Assembly (NCBI GenBank): GCA_963855995.1
Contig: OY979717.1
Coordinates: forward strand, 48,140,044 to 48,204,043
Length of the DNA stretch: 64,000 nt
Source of the DNA: Muricea muricata
Lineage: Eukaryota; Cnidaria; Anthozoa; Malacalcyonacea; Plexauridae
Direction: 5' to 3'
Position 1 is the first letter of the stretch; every line of letters begins with the position of its first letter. A model generated the notes under the pieces. That model was not told the origin of the DNA, searched no databases, and saw only the letters and a list, made by a program, of their open reading frames with translations. Positions 1-12,859 of the stretch are shown piece after piece. The position numbers were made by a program, and so were the translations under genes.

Positions 1-889
1 AAAGCCAAAGAATGAAATCACAGCAAATACTTCGCTATTAGAATTAGGAACACATTTCCTAGACTCACTCCTTGATCATGGGATGATGGAGTCTATCAAA
101 ATTTGCCTTTTTAAAACATTTCTGGAGCAATGTTTTGGTAAAGAACCTTCCTGTCTCTTTTTGTTAACAATTGCATGTTAAAAATTGTGTTTTTTATGTA
201 GATATTTCAGTAGAATTTGCGTTTAATTCTTGTGTAGAATTTTCTAAATGTCTTAAAAGTGGAAACACTACAGAAAATGACGGAAACACGCTTTCAAACC
301 TTCACCGAGATCGCTCCTCAATAAAGTTTCGCGGTGGAATTTGTACTTTTAAAACATTTTGGATGAGAATCTTTGCACGTAAAACCTTCTCGTGGTTTTG
401 ATGTTCTAGCATACTTGTTAAAATGCGTTGTATTGTTGACATATTCCGCTAGAAATTGAGTTTAAACGCCGTGTTTAGGTCGGCTCACGCGGCTTGTGCC
501 CAGCGGTATCACCCATGAGCACTGCGCCAACTTGCGACACCGAAACAAAAATAAAAAAAAAAACAGAAACGGGGTGAATTTAAAACTCCGCCTCGCCTAC
601 GGCAGGTGGAGTAATTATACCTGATAAAAACATCTCCAGAGCATGCCCAGTTTTGAAAAATGTGCTTTCTTTGCATACATTTTCAAATGTAAGCATTGTT
701 TAATATCTGCATGTAATATATATGGGGCATGAACACTGCCAGTTACTTATACCTAGTTGGAACTAGCTATATATATTCAGTGTCTATTATATTTACTAAC
801 ATGCGTAATATATTTGAAATGTCATTATTATTGATTTGCTCAGCAAATGAATAATAATGACATTTTTCTCCTTGAACAATAATTTTTAC
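1..889. other. No gene recognised (left edge)
   Basis: AT-rich. Two similar blocks (about 105-245 and 345-475, both beginning TTTTAAAACATTT) look like an old tandem duplication. The missing second TLDc exon of the gene at 890-3378 is not here. Confidence 0.4.
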
Positions 890-3378
890 CTTCCCAAGCT
901 ACCTCTGTATAACCACCAAAAATATATGAACCAACTTTGATGATAGTAACAGTTGCTCCTTTGCTATCACAATTAGAGTGAAAAGTATTTGAACGCCATC
1001 CATCTCGAGTTGCGCGATAACATAACGACCAAGAAGTGGAAGAAGGAAGCCACTGTTTCAATTGGTTGGTGAAAGTCTTCTCTCCATGCAATATCTTAGA
1101 ATCCAGGAAATTTACTGAAAAATTGCGTATATTGAGTTTTACATTGCAAGCAAAAAGCTCTTAGGGATATAGTCTTAAATCTTTTATATGGGAAGCTTAC
1201 TGACAATGTACTTGCACTATAATATTCGCGCGCGATTGTTTACACAAGTGACGAGTGGCGAATGCACGAACAACCTATAAGGTTTAGTACCATGCCTTGC
1301 CGCAGAGAAGTGCTTTAAAAATTGACCGAAACACTGTTTGCCACAGCTGAGGGCACTTTCGAGGAGAATTCTCATTATTTTCTGAGTATAGTCTCTTATT
1401 TATGTGCAGTGGCTGGGTAAAATAAAATTCCGGCCTCACTGCATACGACGTTTCAGTTTTCATTAAAAAAAATTATATGCTCATTTTGATTTTTCTCTCT
1501 GGTGAAAATTTATCCAACGATTGATAGCGAACACCTGTTGGACTTTGCAAGTCAAATTTAACAACTCGCTGAAGACAGGAAGAGAAATTTGATACATTTA
1601 CACTAAAGAAACAATCACGTTAGATCATTAAGAAAATATTTGCAGCTTTATTGATTTGAAATGATCTCGTGGTTGAATCAAAAACAAAAACTTTCATGTC
1701 GAATATAAATATGGGAAATGGGGGACCATTTAACTCAGCAGCATCTTTACTGCCTTTATCATTGATCTGAAAATAGATAACCTGGATAGACTTTCAATAC
1801 TTACAAAAATCGTGGCCACTTTTGCTGTCGAACACCCTTTTCTTGGAACCTCTCATTGTCATGCCCCCAAATGCGGACTCGCGATGATGGTATTGAAAAA
1901 ATATTCAGTGCTCTTTACTAATAAGTTTTGAATGCTGACTAGCTCAAAAAAGTACAAATTTCTCGATTACAGGCATACAGGATCGAATGCATTCCTTGTT
2001 CAGAATGCATTGAATGTACGCCATAAGTTGTCCTGAGAATCGGGTGTTCGACCTCAAAAGTGGCTACGATTTATTTAGGTGTAGAAACTCTGTCCAGGTT
2101 ATCTATTTTCAGATCAATCGTCTATCGTCCATGGGGGGGGGGGGGGGGGGGGAGGGTGTTAGAAGTTCCTATATGGATAATAATATAATAGATATTGGAC
2201 TTACCAGGTGGTGCTTCATGCACTTTTTCATTTTTACGCAACAACTACAAACAAATGTGTATCATAATTACTATCACTGCCTGGGAAGTTGCGAAGGCAG
2301 TCGGAAAATTGAGCCCCACCATGCAGATCGCAAGTCATTATATCTATTTATTAATTTCTTTAGAAATTGTATTTTCACAGTCCATTGAATACAAAAATGT
2401 TAGTACAGGGCGTTTAAGAACGGGAAACGATTGAAATAGCCTGTCTGGACTGACTGATGTTATATATCTAATTCATAATGTTGACATGTATGACGCACGA
2501 AGGGGAGAGAGATTGAGGGAGAATGGGTGCGAGTTGAGTGAGTGAAAAGGAGACATTCGAGATTCGAGAGAGAAGTGTGACTGTGTCTGTGAGCGAGTAA
2601 CGGAAACTTAACCGATAGACAAACAGCGATATATATTTGGGAACATTACGCTAACTGGGATACAAGGAAGAAAATTCTATTATTCTATTATTCTTTTAAT
2701 TTCAACTATTGGCTTATGTTGGTTTAAATATAATTTTTCTATATTCTAAAATCAGTTGTGATATTGTGACTTGTCGGGAACTACGCTGAAGCGGAGGCGA
2801 ATTCTCGACGAGCCCGTTACTGTTTGAAAGCCTTTGTTGAAGAGTCCACTTGACACATAGGCATGTCTAATTGACATAACCAAAAGCGAACAAACGTGCG
2901 CTTTGCAAAGATATTTAATCAGCCAATATTCTACATTTTAAATAAAGCCGCAAGTTACAATCTTTTTTTTCTTCTAGTTTTTCAAGTTAACTGATGCTTT
3001 TAGATTGAGGTGATAGATATATGAGTTTACATGTAAATCTAAACAGTTGAACTAAAAGTAAAAACAATGCTAAATTAATGCTTGTTTACTTCTGAGGGCC
3101 TAAACAGAGCACCTTCTCAGAACGGACTTGACTTCAATAACTAATACTCACAGTTTCTAAATTCTGATAAAAAGTCCACCCGCCATTTCCGTCACTTTCT
3201 GAACCTTTTCGCCTTTCCTGAGTTTTATTGCTGAGTTCACAACTTGCTGTATATTTTTTTGAAGTAGGTCTGTAATTGTAGCCTATACATTTTGATTCTT
3301 GCAGACATTTCAAGGAACATTCGACTTCACCATAAACAATATGGCTGGATATAACATTTTCTCTGGGCAACTGGGCAC
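890..3378 (-). CDS. Partial PAN/apple + TLDc domain gene (two exons seen)
   Basis: Two minus-strand exons are visible. Exon 3378-3152 (227 nt) follows an acceptor ending ACAG and ends at a GTGAGT donor. It encodes a PAN/apple-type segment with the Cys pattern ECSLKCLQESKC followed by GYNY and a later Cys. Exon 1114-890 (225 nt) follows TTTTTCAG and ends before GTAAAA. It encodes the first half of a TLDc domain (LCYRATRDGW, TFHSNCDSKG, TVTIIKVGSYIFGGY). Exon sizes, phases and sequence match the complete paralogue at 26095-31101; the TLDc exon is 225 nt in both. The first exon, the short linker exon and the second TLDc exon were not found; the last would lie left of position 890 and may be outside the window. 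PAN domains bind proteins or glycans outside cells, while TLDc domains are usually intracellular and linked to oxidative-stress resistance or V-ATPase. Whether the gene is intact cannot be told. Confidence 0.7.
1761..2118. mobile_element. Foldback element, GATAACCTGGATAG family, copy 1
   Basis: The ends ATTGATCTGAAAATAGATAA and its reverse complement enclose about 358 bp. The arms continue with a segment reading GTGGCCACTTTTG...GTCGAACACCC on the left and its complement on the right. A second copy lies at 41679-42021. There is no coding capacity. A 20-base poly-G run starts 15 bp to the right (2133-2152). Confidence 0.75.
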
Positions 3379-6300
3379 CTGTGTGTTGTTGACGAAAAGA
3401 ACATGTGTTTGTGATATTGGATATCAGCAATATTAATAGTAATCACGGGGGGGGGGGGGGCACCGTACCCATACACGAACACTCGGCCCTTTCTATTGAT
3501 TTTAGAGAAGTGGAAAACCGGAGTGGTCGCAGAAAAACAGAAAAGCCCATAGCAGATTTCACAGAAAAGATAAACTCCCAACTCTATAGTGTAGGGAATA
3601 GTTTGCTTGGAAACTGTTGGGATAATAATAATGTATAGTTGCTACACTGATTCGCAAATATTTTAATGCAGATACGCAAGTCATGTATTAAATTAATTTT
3701 TATTAAAATTTACAATTATACATTCGTTCAAGATGGAAACCAATATTTTAAACTCGTTTGTGAAGTTACTATATATAATCATTAATAATACGGACGCTAG
3801 GTAAAGGCAAAGGAAATGTAACGTAATCAGGATTGCAAAATTATAACAGAGAGTTTTAATTTGACGTATACTGCAAACGGTAAACTTCAGGAACTTTCTT
3901 TGCAATAAAAATGAAATAATTAACAGCTGAATTGCTTTACCTATTCGATATATTTTACGACCGAAATGCTGCACTGAGACATTTGGCTCACCCCCAGAAA
4001 CTTGTTTCTTAATATTCAATGATATTTCTACTCAGATGGCTTTAAGTTTGTGACGTTTGAAGTTTGCTGCTAACAACTGTACGGCTAGAAATGCTGATAA
4101 AGGTTTTACATCAACGTTTAAACGACATAACTCACTTAATTAGAACGTCGAAAAATTGAGGTATTCATGATCAGGCATTAAGGTTCTGGGGATTATACAA
4201 AGTGCCTTAATATGTGCATAGTACACAAGGGAAAAGTTCTTAATGTGAAACTTTATATAGGAATTTTTTTAAGAATCACAGCGGCAAATGTTTCGTTTGC
4301 GAAGCTGTATGGGAATGAGAGAAGTTTCTGGCGTGTGTCCACTTGCGAGGCAGTAACTTAGTGCCATATGAGTACATATAACGTTTGTAATTTACTCTTC
4401 AATTGATGTGTTAGAAATTTTTGACACTATATCATGGCATAAGCTTGGGTACAAGTGAACAGCTTTACGCATCGTGAGCAGTAAAGGACTTGGCTGCTCA
4501 TGGACCCAGTCGCCGTAAATTAGTGGTATTTAATGCGATTTTATACCATTAAAGAATATTCTGACAAAAACTCAAGGCGATTTTAGGAAATTTTAACTTG
4601 CTGAGTAGGCCTAGTATAAGCCTGTCACTTATTTACTCTTTTCCTTGACGGCAGGTGGAGTAAACACCTTGAAGGTATCTTGTTTTAACTAGAACAACTT
4701 TTGTTTATGAAATATATAAGATAATGAAAATTATCTCTAGTCTTGTACCTGTATGATGTGAAGATTTGCGAAACTTCATTTTGCTCTTGAAAGGATATTT
4801 TGCTTCGGCATATCCCGAGACTGCAATAAAAATTACAGCGATTCTCAGCTGTAGAATCTTTGAAAATGTGACATCCATGTTTTCTCAGAAAAAGGAACTG
4901 CACATGTAGCTTAAGAATTTAGAAAATTGATAATGACAGACTTTATTAAATGAGAAGTAATGAGTATGAAATATTATGGACATAACTATGACAGTTATTT
5001 TCAAATATGAAGTAGTACTGTTCATATAATTAATTATGTTTACATGTCGAATTCTACTTAAATGTATAATTTAAATTTCTACTGTAAGTTGGTTACGTTT
5101 ATAAACTTTACGTCGTTGATATATATTAATTAAATTCCACCCAACATATTTTCCGCAAATATACAGTAGGGCATATATGAATGGGTGTGAATAGAAGAAA
5201 ATATTATCGATATAGAATTGTATAGTTGGATGTGCAAAACTCTTTATACTTAATTGCAGGTGTTAGTGTCTTAAATTATTTCTCAGTCGGGGGAAAGACG
5301 ATAATGTTATAGTAATGAAGACACTAACGTGATAGAATTTGAACAAAGGCACCGCCCCTCAGAGTATTTAATTTGAGCAACATAAATTTTGTATAATGCC
5401 GTAGTATTAAATAAACAGAACAGAAAAACGGTGGGAATTTTTCTTGACAGTTGACGATGAGTTGTCAATGTCAACATAGCTCTTAACCAATGACCGTTCA
5501 GCATTTACAAATGCTATATTATAAAGATAAATACTATACATGCACCTGTATGCTGGCGCGAGACATTATGAAGAACGAAAATATAGCACCTGCAAAAAGC
5601 ATGCAGCATATTATTAGAAATACTTTGTCGCGTCCTTTATTTTAATTTATCAGTTTATGTTGCAAATAGTGCATTGCTAAGGAGAAAGAAAATAATATCT
5701 ACTGCATGACCTGCCCAATGGCTTGCATAGTCAATGAATAATCCAAGTGAAAATTTCGTATGCGTGTCTTTTATAATGCAGTATACAACATGAGCGGCCG
5801 TGTTGTATCACGATCAGTGCATATGAGCTTGAAAACAACACGGATACGAATGTTGGAAATGGATTGTGAAACTCTCCAAAGTTTCAATTTTTTGCGAAGC
5901 ACATAGAAGATCCATTTTGCTATCTATTAGAAATACACCTTACACCGGGCGTATAAAAGAAGTAGACAAATCTGAAATCGCTATCTGTTTGGCGAAGCGC
6001 CAGAATGTACGATGTTTTTTATTAAAATGGATTGTTTTGGTAGCTATTTATATTCTAAAATAAACCGAAAAAATTAAAAACTTCAATACCCGTAGGTTAT
6101 GTCTTATACGAAACGTTATAGCTATGTCTTGCGCGCAAAAATAAACTTAATCGATGGAAAATTCGTGGAGTGTTGTATTGCTGTACAAAATTTCAGAAAA
6201 TTTGCTCGAGACTAAGCCGTTCAAAACGCCACACAAATTTCCATATTTTTAGCAAAATTAGCTTTGTGCAACAAGGGCAAATAATGTTAGTCAATTAGCG

Positions 6301-7011
6301 CGTTTGTTTACATTACCACGTTTTCCTCGAGGGAATTTTCGAATTTTAATATGGAACGCAAAATATCAATGGTTATACAACCACAATTTTACACTAAATC
6401 GGCTTACCTGAAGCATGATACATTTCGCGTAGGGAGAAATATTTTCATTTAAAGACGTTTTTCAACCTCGATTCCAGGGCCTTTTCTTGAATTGGGACGG
6501 GAAAAGGCCCTGGCATCAGCTGGTCTATTTTGCAATCCCATTGGCTCATTCAAACTGTCAATTAAATCATTTAAGAGTAAAACGTTCTAGAGGAAAGTGA
6601 AATATTCTATTTTCCAAAATTCTGGCAAAATGGTACAATTTTTCCTAGTTTTTGCAGAAAATTTTGTTAATTACTTGCCAATAATTAGAATTTTATTGCA
6701 TTCTGGCAACCCTGTAAGATGTCATGGAAGAAATGTAAATATTTTGGAAAATATACATGACAAGCCAAATTGAACCATGACAAATAACTCACTTTTTACA
6801 GCATATAGAATGAATCAGGAACGAGCAAAAATGTCAAAGTCAATTTTTGTAAATACAGTGATATTTATCCAGAAAGTGTAATTTTGTCATTACCAATATT
6901 ACATGCGACATTCATTTCTTGCAACACGTAAAAAATAGTTGCTAAAATAAACGGGGCTATATTTTCCCCTAGCTTCGTAAAGTACATTGCGTTTTCAACG
7001 GCAACTTTAGC
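3379..7011. other. No gene recognised
   Basis: Mostly AT-rich unique-looking sequence. A 14-base G run sits at 3447-3460. The open frames at 3693-4019 and 4685-4903 show no domain, and no signal-peptide exon fitting the PAN/TLDc gene was found on the minus strand. Confidence 0.4.
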
Positions 7012-7298
7012 ACTGCATTTGCAGTGACAACCTTTGCTCTGCATTTGCAGCAACAACTTTGGCTCTGCATTTGCAGCGACAACTTTGGCACTGCATTTGC
7101 AGCAACAACTTTGGCTCTGCATTTGCAGCAACAACTTTGGCTCTGCATTTGCAGCGACAACTTTGGCTCTGCATTTGCAGCGACAACTTTGGTTCTGCAT
7201 TTGCAGCGGCAACTTTGGCTCTGCATTTGCAGCGACAACTTTGGTACTGCATTTGCAGCAGAAAATTTGGCACCGCATTTGCAGCGACAACATGGTAG
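7012..7298. repeat. 26-bp minisatellite, about 11 copies
   Basis: Each unit carries the palindrome CTGCATTTGCAG followed by a CAACAACTTTGG-like arm. Because 26 is not a multiple of 3, several overlapping frames stay open; these are not genes. It abuts a foldback element at 7323. Confidence 0.9.
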
Positions 7299-7322
7299 TG
7301 CATTTGCTGCGCAGACAGCTTT

Positions 7323-7576
7323 CACTGTAAATCTGGAAGTGTTAACGTAACACCAAAATCGACACCAATTAGGTGTTAGCTAAAGTTAATTTTGGCGCTT
7401 ATTCACACTTTCGTAGTGTTAGATATTTGCCATGTAGTTACATGGCAAGGATCTAACACTACGAAAGTGTGAATAAACGCCAAAATTAGTGTTAGCTAAC
7501 ACCTAATTTGTGTCGGTAGCGTTGCAACAATTTACACCCATTTTGGTGTTACGTTAACACTTCCAGATTTACAGTG
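7323..7576. mobile_element. Foldback element with CACTGTAAATCTGG ends
   Basis: A near-perfect palindrome of 254 bp: both ends read CACTGTAAATCTGGAAGTGT inward, and the arms pair down to a centre near 7435-7445 (CCATGTAGTTACATGG). The outermost CACTG/CAGTG resembles CMC/EnSpm-type ends. A TT on each side could be a 2-bp target duplication. It has no ORF. Confidence 0.85.
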
Positions 7577-8388
7577 TTGGTATTGCATTTAAACGTATAA
7601 TAACTAAATTTTTTTATGAGTCACACTTCGACCGGCTACTATTTTTAGTACAGTCATTGTTTCAGTTACCCTCGCTAATTAACCTAGCTTTTAATTCAGA
7701 TTTTTCAATGATAATACATTTTCTTCTTGTCATTTGACAAGCCACTCCACAACATCCCACGCCACTGCAAGCGTCAATGACATAGAGTGCAGCATCTGCC
7801 TTGAGAGTGTCTAAGAGTTTCTTCTATAGTTTGATGGGCTTTTGTTGACCATAAGAAATACCAGGGTCTTTTTCTTTTACTATTGCATCCTAAGGACAGG
7901 AAAGTAAGTTTGTCGTTTTTATACATTTTGATGTCTTAGTGACTACAAATGGCCACGTTGTGCAGGTAGGAAGACATCGCTCTATAAAATAGAGAACCAT
8001 TGCTAGCTACAGTACGTCTCTGCTTTGTGAAAAACGTGTTGTAATGCACACTTCCCCAGGGTTAAGATTTCCTGTTCACATTTCATGCATATCTTAATTA
8101 CTGTATTCAAACCTAAATTCCTCCAAAAAAACATTGTTCTGCTTTTAGATTGCCTTTTGGAATTGCTTCTGAGTAGTGATAATAGAATACTTCCCACTCC
8201 AACTCCAATTATTGCAACACGTTTCCAATCATATCCATTTGTCTGACCATGAGATCTACGGGGTTGGTCAGAGGAAATAAAATGAATCTTGCTTCCATCA
8301 CGTTGTTTCTAAGATTGATTGCCCTGACTAGCTTTAGAAAATGGCTTACATTGTCTGCTGTCCAGTTCGGTAAAGATAAGAATTACTG

Positions 8389-10110
8389 TTAATTCATGCA
8401 CAATAATTTTTCAATCCAGCATTTGCATGCCGTAACGAGGGAGTATGAAGCAAGCGAGCAAGGTAGCGCACTAATTATATACTCAGTATTTAAAGAGCAA
8501 CATGAGGTGGTTATATCAAAGATTCGAATATATATAAATGCCCCTAAAACAGTTTCAAACTTTGAAAGATTTTCCCGCAGGCACTCGGTTTCGTATCGAA
8601 TAGTACCTTTGAAATTCGGTGTTTGGTTGACATGTTGTAGAACCTGAATCAACAGATATGAAAATAGTTCTTTTGTGTTGTCATTAAAACTGCCAAACAA
8701 TTTTCCTAAGGCTCTCGCTTGGCTGGACCACCTGGTTTGGCAAAATTTCGCTAATTTTTAAAGCTTTCCATGGCCGGTATTATTTTCTATCTGCTTTTCC
8801 CACACATTCATATTCTTGTATTATTTTTTGAAGATATTTGCCATTCGATTCAGCAGCCCAAACAGACTTAGCTACAGCTTGGGAGGAAACAGTGGATGCA
8901 TCACCAATGACCAAATTGAGGACGTGAGCATAACACCAAGTATGGACATGGCTAGGACGGACTTGTTTAAGTAGAGCTTGTAAGCCATTGTAGACGCCAC
9001 TCATATTGGCTGCTCCATCGAATGAATCCCCAACGCATATGTCTAGTTTAACTCTTACTTCTTCCAAAGACCTCTCGAGTAAATTGTGTAGACTTTGGGC
9101 GCTTGAGTCGAACACAATTACAAGACGCAACAGCTTTTCTCTCGCTTTGCCCTCTTGTACATACCTTACAACAACAGCACACCGATCGTGAGTGGAAATA
9201 TCGGTAGTAGAATCCATTTGTCGCTACAGAAAATAAGCCAGCGTCATTTACATATTTAGCAATTTTCTCCTTTAACATCTCTGCGATCAATTTGAGAATT
9301 TTTACAACACTTGTTTTGCTGAGAAAAGTTACAAAATTACCCCGACCTTTCCTTTTAGGATCACGTTTTTTTGCTAATTTGACTACTTTACTTAACATGT
9401 TTTTGGTTAGCAATTTTGATTTTTGGTCATGGCATCTCTTATTCTAAAACTTTCATAAATAAAATATGTCACGTTCTTACAAACAAAAGAATCAACGTTA
9501 TTGAATAAGAATAACACTGCGTCTTTTGTGTTCATTTTCGTGAAGCTTTGGTATCTACTCTCGATGTTATTGTATAATGTGTATTTTACACACTACTTTA
9601 CTTAAATGGGCCTGCAGGGTTGGATAGAACTCAGCAATGAGTTTCACAGTATCTAGAAAATTACGATGGTTTACAACAGCTGCACTATCATCAAAAGCAG
9701 TTGCTACAGATTCTGAATGTTTACTTCGAAAGGGCAGAGTCTGAAATGCTATAAAGAATATAACGCTGATAACGCAGCCAACGGCAGCACGTCTCTCGAG
9801 GACGTCTTCTATCCTGGCTAACTTTGATAGGTGGTTGATGGACTTTCCTTTCTTGGTGACAAATTATGTCTCACTTGAACTGCGGTGGCATTGAGACTTT
9901 TCGTGTTCCGCTAATCTTGTCGTTATATGTTTCCAGTCAGAGCAGTCATCAATCAATGTACCTTGACGACACCTCTCTGGAGCAAACATCAGACAAAATG
10001 AACAATGAATTGCCATCTTCTCTTCGTTATATTTGACCCATATTCTATACAGCATGAATGTTACAGCAGGACAATATGCCATGCCACGTTTTCTTCTCTG
10101 TAAAGGCTTC
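8389..10110 (-). pseudogene. Broken hAT-type transposase (TTF zinc finger + DUF4371)
   Basis: Minus-strand pieces in three frames follow the order of a ZMYM/hAT transposase. At 10060-9870 there is a TTF-type zinc finger: CSFC, DWKHITTRLAEHEKSQCH. Then come a NHRNFLDTVKLIAEFYPTLQ segment (about 9690-9600) and GRGNFVTFLSKTSVVKILKLIAEMLKEKIAKYV (about 9330-9245). After a frameshift, DSTTDISTHDRCAVVVRYV, VGDSFDGAANMSGVYNGL and VHTWCYAHVLNLVIGD follow (9217-8870). The final piece (8700-8550) reads KFETVLGAFIYIRIFDITT. Stops and frameshifts break it, the C-terminal dimerisation region is missing and I did not find terminal inverted repeats. It is a dead element, with no sign of host use. Confidence 0.75.
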
Positions 10111-10339
10111 GATTATATATTGGAGTGAGTGGACAGACAGGACAGTCACAATTGCAGTGAATGCTAGCAAATTTTGGCAAAATCTGCTTGACGTGGGACA
10201 CTTTTTGTAATTTGACTGATTTAGAAATATGATTGCGCATATGCAGACCGTCGGGTGAATGCTTAAACAAATAGTTTGTCGTTATTCGAAATCTTGTGAA
10301 TTCTGAGCTTCCAAAGTTCTCCGGGCCTCGGTTCGCGCC

Positions 10340-10830
10340 CGATTCGGCAGAACTATAGGATCACAATTACTTGCTTTTCCCAAGATGCATGGTATATCGT
10401 TCATATGTAGGTTAAATAGTATAGGTTATAGTACACAACCTTGTCGTACTCCTCAGTCGTATTTAAAATAATCGGTTCTTTGTTGGTTTATTTTAACACT
10501 ACATTGTGGTTTTGAATATATATTTGAGATAAGATTGAAGAAGTGGCCACCTATCTCATAACTAGTAATTTCGACAGTAAACCAGGATGCCAAATTGAGT
10601 CAAAAGCTTTGCGAAAATCAACAAACCAACAGCACAATTTCCCTTTATTTGTATTTGAAACATATTTATCTATTGATGTCTTGAGTGAGAATAAATAGTC
10701 AGAAGTTCGATTTCCAGGTAAAAAACCAATTTGTGACGGATGAAGTATATTTCTTGTTGAACAAACTCAAGTAATCTAATATTTAGAAAACTGCAAAATA
10801 GTTTACCAAGACAACTGGTAACACATACAG
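10340..10830 (-). pseudogene. Non-LTR retrotransposon reverse transcriptase fragment
   Basis: The minus strand reads QIGFLPGNRTSDYLFSLK and then FVDFRKAFDSIWHPGLLSKLL, which covers reverse transcriptase motifs around the first catalytic Asp. It continues, after frameshifts, to a GVRQGC-like region near 10460-10340. Several stops and frame changes are present. The 5' part of the fragment abuts the foldback element that begins at 10826. Only the middle of the domain is kept. Confidence 0.65.
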
Positions 10831-11677
10831 GATGTCCCAAAAAAACCCCAAAACTATTGAAATCACCTATTGTTAACATTTGAATGTCCTAGCACTTGTT
10901 AAAAAATTAAAATATCTTTGTAAAGTACGTTTGTTTTGCTCATGGGAATATTGATAAAACCAAATTGAATACGCTAAAATAACCCATGCATAAAATTTGA
11001 TGGCATTTTTAATATGCACTCGTAGGTTTTGTTTTTTTGTCTTGCCTAAAAATGGTTAATACTGAGTATTACTATTAATTATGACGGTTATGTCAATAGT
11101 TTATCTACTCGTGGGTTCAATTTAGTACTAGGCATTGAATCGAAATTCTAACAATAGATCATTTTCAATAGTTTTTGGGGTTTTTTGGGACACCCTGTAT
11201 ACCTCTACTTTTATGCCGGTTATCTGGAAAACACGGACAACATGGACACGGACAACGCGGACACGGACACGTAAAAAATACGACAAAAAGCAATCAAAGC
11301 GGAAAATAAGAAAAAATCATATCACCCATTTTATAAAGTAACAATTCTGTGTGGAATAATAGTCAGGGTTAGGGTTAGGGTTACAGTTAGGGTTAGACTT
11401 AGCATGATGACGTGTTTTCCAGATATGTTGTCCGTGTTTTCCAGATAACCTTTTATGCCAGACAAAAAAACTAAAGCTACGAGTGCGTATTAAAAATGCA
11501 ATCAAATTTTATGCATGGATTATTTTAGCCTATTCAATTTGGTTTTTATCAATATTCCCATGAGCAAAACAAACGTACTTTACAAAGATATTTTAATTTT
11601 TTAACAGGTGCTAGAGCATTCAAATGTTAACAATAGGTGATTTCAATAGTTTTGGGGTTTTTTTGGGACACCCTGTA
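10826..11677. mobile_element. Compound foldback element with TACAGG(A/G)TGTCCC ends
   Basis: The left end (10826) and right end (11677) are inverted copies of a TACAGGGTGTCCCAAAAAAA terminus, flanked by TA as in mariner-type MITEs. A third, internal copy ends at 11199, so 10826-11199 is itself a complete element. A different palindrome (11205-11460, arms with TTATCTGGAAAACACGG) sits between it and the second right arm. It includes a telomere-like GGGTTAGGG run. Confidence 0.75.
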
Positions 11678-12049
11678 TAAGACGACACTTCTATACATGC
11701 GTATACATTTTTTAATACTAATTCCCAAATGGGATTAATTTTTGACACATTTTTTCAATAAATTCCCAACGATGAAAAAATGTAAAAGAATTATTTCTGT
11801 ATGTTATATATTGAGCGCCTTAAAGCACTCCAAAGTACGGTAAACTTTCTTGATACACCATGTATGAATAGATAAATTTATGCACGCATTGCAAACTAAT
11901 TGAATTTGTCCCGATAAATAACACAATAACAACAATGCATATGACAATACTGGCGGTGTCACCAGAAAAGCAGAAACCAATTGCTTTCTCCTGGACAAAT
12001 ACACTAGACGGTTACAGAAACCAAATAAACAACAAACACAAATGGTGAT

Positions 12050-12770
12050 TTGCAGTTACAACAGACATTGGTATGTTAACAATCTAGCTTGTTGCTCAAG
12101 TTTCGTACACAGTTTTCAAGTTTTTGGATTATCCGGATCGTAGCACTTCCTTAAGGCGTCGAAATAATACTTTCGAAGCAATCCTTTGAACTGTCGAAGG
12201 CTGTTGTTTGTCGACCGGAGACACGACAAAAAAACGAACGCTGACGCGTTAAGGTTTTGCATCTCGGAGGACGAAAGTTAACACCATTACTGCTGGACCT
12301 TGTTGTGGGTTGGTTGATAATTTGTTGCGGTAATACACTTCACAGGTCTGCTTGGCTAGTAACAGCTTTGTGGAAGAGCACAAAATCAAGATATTCATGC
12401 AAATAACGTAATAACATAAGTTCCAATGTAATCAATCTCTTACAGTTAGACTCACGACACAAAAATGAAAGGTTCAACATGAACATCGAGGCACGTCGTT
12501 GTAATCGTTCCATAGGTCGCACAAGGTTGATCGACTGCGGGACCACACTTGACTGGAATTACCAAACACTGGACGAACGATAGCAAGATGGAGTACCCGT
12601 CAAATCCTGGTGTTTGTTACGGCTGTAGCATCAGGTTTAACAACGCCAATAACTGGTTTGCTTTCGCACACCGATCCAGCACATGCCTCGTCTAGGTTAT
12701 GTCATCAGCAATCCAAATATTGAGGTCTTTCTCCACTGTCGTCGTTTTCAATGCTTTTCCATTAATAGAA
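12050..12770 (-). pseudogene. Non-LTR retrotransposon 3' end of reverse transcriptase ORF
   Basis: The minus-strand segment at 12546-12340 reads RPMERLQRRASMFMLNLSF and LITLELMLLRYLHEYLDFVLFHKAV, the post-catalytic region of jockey/CR1-like reverse transcriptases (the LExxQRRA and RLxxLxLLPL..R motifs). Upstream, 12770-12560 holds frameshifted pieces of the preceding region (IADDIT, VLDRCAKAN). Downstream to about 12050 the decay is complete. It may come from the same family as the fragment at 10340-10830. Confidence 0.6.
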
Positions 12771-12785
12771 TATGGGTACATGTGT

Positions 12786-12858
12786 AAGGCTGATAAGATA
12801 TGTGGAAGGCTGATAAGATATGTGGAAGGCTGATAAGATATGTGGAAGGCTGAAAAGT
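12786..12858. repeat. 20-bp tandem repeat, about 3.6 copies
   Basis: The unit GGCTGATAAGATATGTGGAA is repeated head to tail. Confidence 0.9.
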
Positions 12859-12859
12859 G

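Noticed and set aside
3693..4019. 108-aa minus-strand frame with hydrophobic stretches
   Set aside because: AT-rich composition explains the hydrophobic residues; no signal-peptide exon in the phase needed by the PAN/TLDc gene.
7012..7298. CRISPR-like array
   Set aside because: Units are adjacent with no unique spacers; eukaryotic minisatellite.
6865..7350. Six overlapping open frames on both strands rich in repeated peptides (CRCKCRAKV, LALHLQQQ)
   Set aside because: All arise from the 26-bp minisatellite, which keeps several frames open; there are no splice sites or domains.
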